A stretch of 64,000 nt of DNA. It comes from Loxodes magnus. Taxonomy: Eukaryota > Ciliophora > Karyorelictea > Loxodida > Loxodidae. Location: NCBI GenBank assembly GCA_946699065.1, contig CAMPDV010000916.1, positions 1 to 64,000 of the forward strand, read 5' to 3'. The first letter of the stretch is position 1. Every line of letters begins with the position of its first letter. Below the pieces are notes generated by a model. That model did no database searches and was not told the DNA's origin. It worked only from the letters and a program-made list of their open reading frames with translations. The position numbers and the translations under genes were made by a program. Shown here piece by piece: positions 62,201 to 64,000 of this stretch.

Positions 62201-64000
62201 AAGAGCATTGAAATCTCCCATTAGTATATGTGGATTATCATTATATAAATTCAGCAATGTATTTAGTTGTTCATAAGCTAAATCTTTAACATCTTAACTT
62301 TTTCCATTATCAGGCATGTAACAAGACGTGATTAAAATATTATCCAGTTTAATTGTTATGAATCTATTTATTTCTTTTTCAACTTATATATGTATTTCTG
62401 TACTATTAAATTCTTCTCCTACAATTAAGCATACACCTCCTCCTTTTCCTGAGTTCTTAAAATATGTTTTAAATCCATTTATCAATATTGGAGGAAAGTC
62501 ATCTTTTTATCAGGTTTCGTTTATTGATAAAATATCTATACTGTTATCTCTGATAAATTCTTCAATATTCAAGCACTTGCTCGCTATTCCATTAATATTT
62601 ATATGTCCCATCTTTATTTTTTAAATTTATTAGTCCTTTCTAATTTTTTCCGAGCCTGCAGATAGACCACTTTCGTAAATGCAAATGCTTTTCTATCCTT
62701 ATTGGTTAATCTAAATATGTACTAATCTTTTTCCATACTCAGGATGTTAATGAAAATATTGTATCAAAATATATATTACTTACGTCGTATATTTTTTAAG
62801 TAGCTTTCTATCTATATCAATTTTACTTTTCACACTATCACATGTACCTTATTCTAAATCTTAAGTAACTGTGACATATCTACCTTATATATTGTGCATT
62901 TCGTACTATGGACGTCTTCAAGTTTCGGATTTAATAAACTTTTAAAGTTATAGACTAGTCAGATTGAAATAACATATTATTTAATCGCACTCTTTTTTAT
63001 TATTATGTTTACTCATACGTTTTGCTGGCGGAATTGTTTTATCTTCTTCTTCATGTTTCCTTTTAAGAATATTAAGATTAATATTGGAAGATAAGGTTTA
63101 ATTCTGATAAATAGCATCGATCGAATCTGTTTAGTTTTATTAATCTTTTTTTCATCTTTTAGTAGAATAATTAAATATATCTTTTTTCAAATTTTAATTA
63201 AGTTTTTAAAACTCTTCTATTTTTATCTCAAGTGTCTACATATTTTGGGTACTTTAAATGAATTTTAAGTTGAGTTAGTGATATTAATGCTATAGTAAAA
63301 CAAAATCTTCATCTGGCAATTTTATTTGACAGTATTAGTTATTATGTTATGTTATAATAGTATTAGTTTATGCTTCCTATTAATTATTTTAAGTTTACAT
63401 TAACTTGTCTTGCTTGATTATATTTGTTTGAGTAAATTTTTGACACAAAAAAGCTGTTTATTATTTATTTATATTATCTGTTTAGATAATACTATCCTTT
63501 GTTTAAATATTTCCATATAATGTCTAAGTTTATGCATCTACAAATTACTTCTTCTAAAATTACTATTAATTACTGAATTCTTTTGTATGTTAGATTTAAT
63601 TCTAAAATAATTCTTTATACATTTGAATTTCCTTATTTTTTAATAGAATTTAATTTTGAAAAGCTATATTTATTTCATATTTTTATTATCTTTACTTATC
63701 TAATTCGATTTTAAAAGTTAAAATTTCCATTTAAGCTTTCTATTTTTAATCTATAAATTACTTATTTTAGTTTTATAATTTTTAATATTAAGAATATAAC
63801 TCTTGGAGTTAAATTTCGTTTATTATTTTTTATTAGGTAATTTGTTGAAGTAAATATTAGTTCTATTCTAATATAGTCTATTGATATCCTTGTTAAGTTT
63901 TATTTAGAAAGTTATCTATTTCAATTTAAGTAAAATTTTTAATTTTATTAAAGTTTTGGCATAGTGAATTATTTGCTCCTATCATTTAAGCTTAAGTAAA
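59219..64000 (-). CDS. Non-LTR retrotransposon (LINE) polyprotein: endonuclease and reverse transcriptase, runs off right edge
   Basis: With TAA/TAG as Gln and TGA as Trp, one frame runs from the window edge to a TGATGA at 59,224-59,219 without a frameshift. The first part (64,000 to about 62,620) is Gln/Asn-rich with coiled-coil stretches (IKIEEFQKLNQNLKKDI). An endonuclease follows (ATG at 62,611): HININGIASKCLN, INETW, MGDFNAL, SDHIPITVDF. The reverse transcriptase has NGKAAGPDGIKGELL, NWRPISLIN, GFMKNR, LIDVEKMFDSI, VMQGSSHGPVLALLYYD, GWADDLILLS (catalytic Asp pair) and VTYLGVIL. A zinc motif, CMCGEYETFEHIFKC, lies at 59,515-59,471, followed by a charged tail. These enzymes nick DNA and copy element RNA at the break. 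About a dozen in-frame TGA and about half as many TGG were counted from 62,611 on. It looks intact and possibly active. Upstream of 62,611 the start codon is uncertain; in-frame ATGs exist at 63,400 and near the edge. Confidence 0.88.

Noticed and set aside
62328-62624. Plus-strand ORF of 98 codons
   Set aside because: It lies antisense to the endonuclease domain of the LINE, whose frame carries recognisable motifs.
1-64000. Telomeric repeats, Tetrahymena-type chromosome breakage sequence, CRISPR arrays
   Set aside because: No G/T-rich telomere arrays, no AAACCAACC-like breakage motif and no regularly spaced identical repeats were seen on reading both strands.

Overview
The window looks like repeat-rich, very AT-rich DNA from a ciliate that has reassigned its stop codons. 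With the standard code there is no open frame longer than about 110 codons. Reading TAA and TAG as glutamine and TGA as tryptophan gives one uninterrupted frame on the minus strand, from the right edge of the window to about 59,219. It encodes an apurinic-type endonuclease, a reverse transcriptase and a C-terminal zinc motif: a non-LTR retrotransposon (LINE). Many smaller fragments elsewhere become readable in the same code. Reassignment of all three stops is known in karyorelictean ciliates (Loxodes, Parduczia) and in the heterotrich Condylostoma, so I infer a relative of one of these. An SSU rRNA fragment in the window fits, because it has the canonical eukaryotic form of a segment that, as I remember it, differs in Tetrahymena. 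No single-copy cellular gene could be recognised.

Layout. Positions 1 to about 12,500 have a different texture from the rest, with higher GC and fewer A or T homopolymers, but I recognise no gene there. At its right border (12,519-12,966, minus) lies a decayed 5' fragment of an 18S rRNA gene. From 13 kb on, long AT-rich spacers separate islands of higher GC. Most islands are LINE remnants. ORF1-like fragments, most with a CCHC zinc knuckle, lie near 15, 24, 26, 36, 41, 43, 45, 48.6, 51.7, 53 and 57.5 kb. ORF2 (reverse transcriptase or C-terminal) fragments lie near 17.2, 18.4-19.4, 38.1-38.7 and probably 49.6 kb. The long ORF2-type element fills 59.2-64 kb. Other items are a degenerate tandem array with a period near 67 bp (27.0-27.7 kb), a tRNA-Cys(GCA) gene or young pseudogene (31.44-31.51 kb), a short repeat at LINE 3' ends (three copies), a pair of related short fragments (22.1 and 23.9 kb) and a Trp-rich coding fragment (47.4 kb).

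How the parts relate. ORF1 proteins bind the element RNA, and ORF2 nicks the target and reverse transcribes. Here the ORF1 and ORF2 remnants lie apart. Two ORF1 copies (26 and 53 kb) end at the same base, as if an ORF1-only unit were mobile by itself. Several copies are cut at the 5' end, as expected of target-primed reverse transcription. Comparing copies shows Trp codons switching between TGG and TGA at the same protein position, and zinc-knuckle Cys and His residues being lost, often by G-to-A or C-to-T change. The first supports the code; the second shows that most copies are dying. Because this code has no unconditional stop, an open frame alone proves nothing, and I called coding sequence only where a known motif or similarity between copies supports it.
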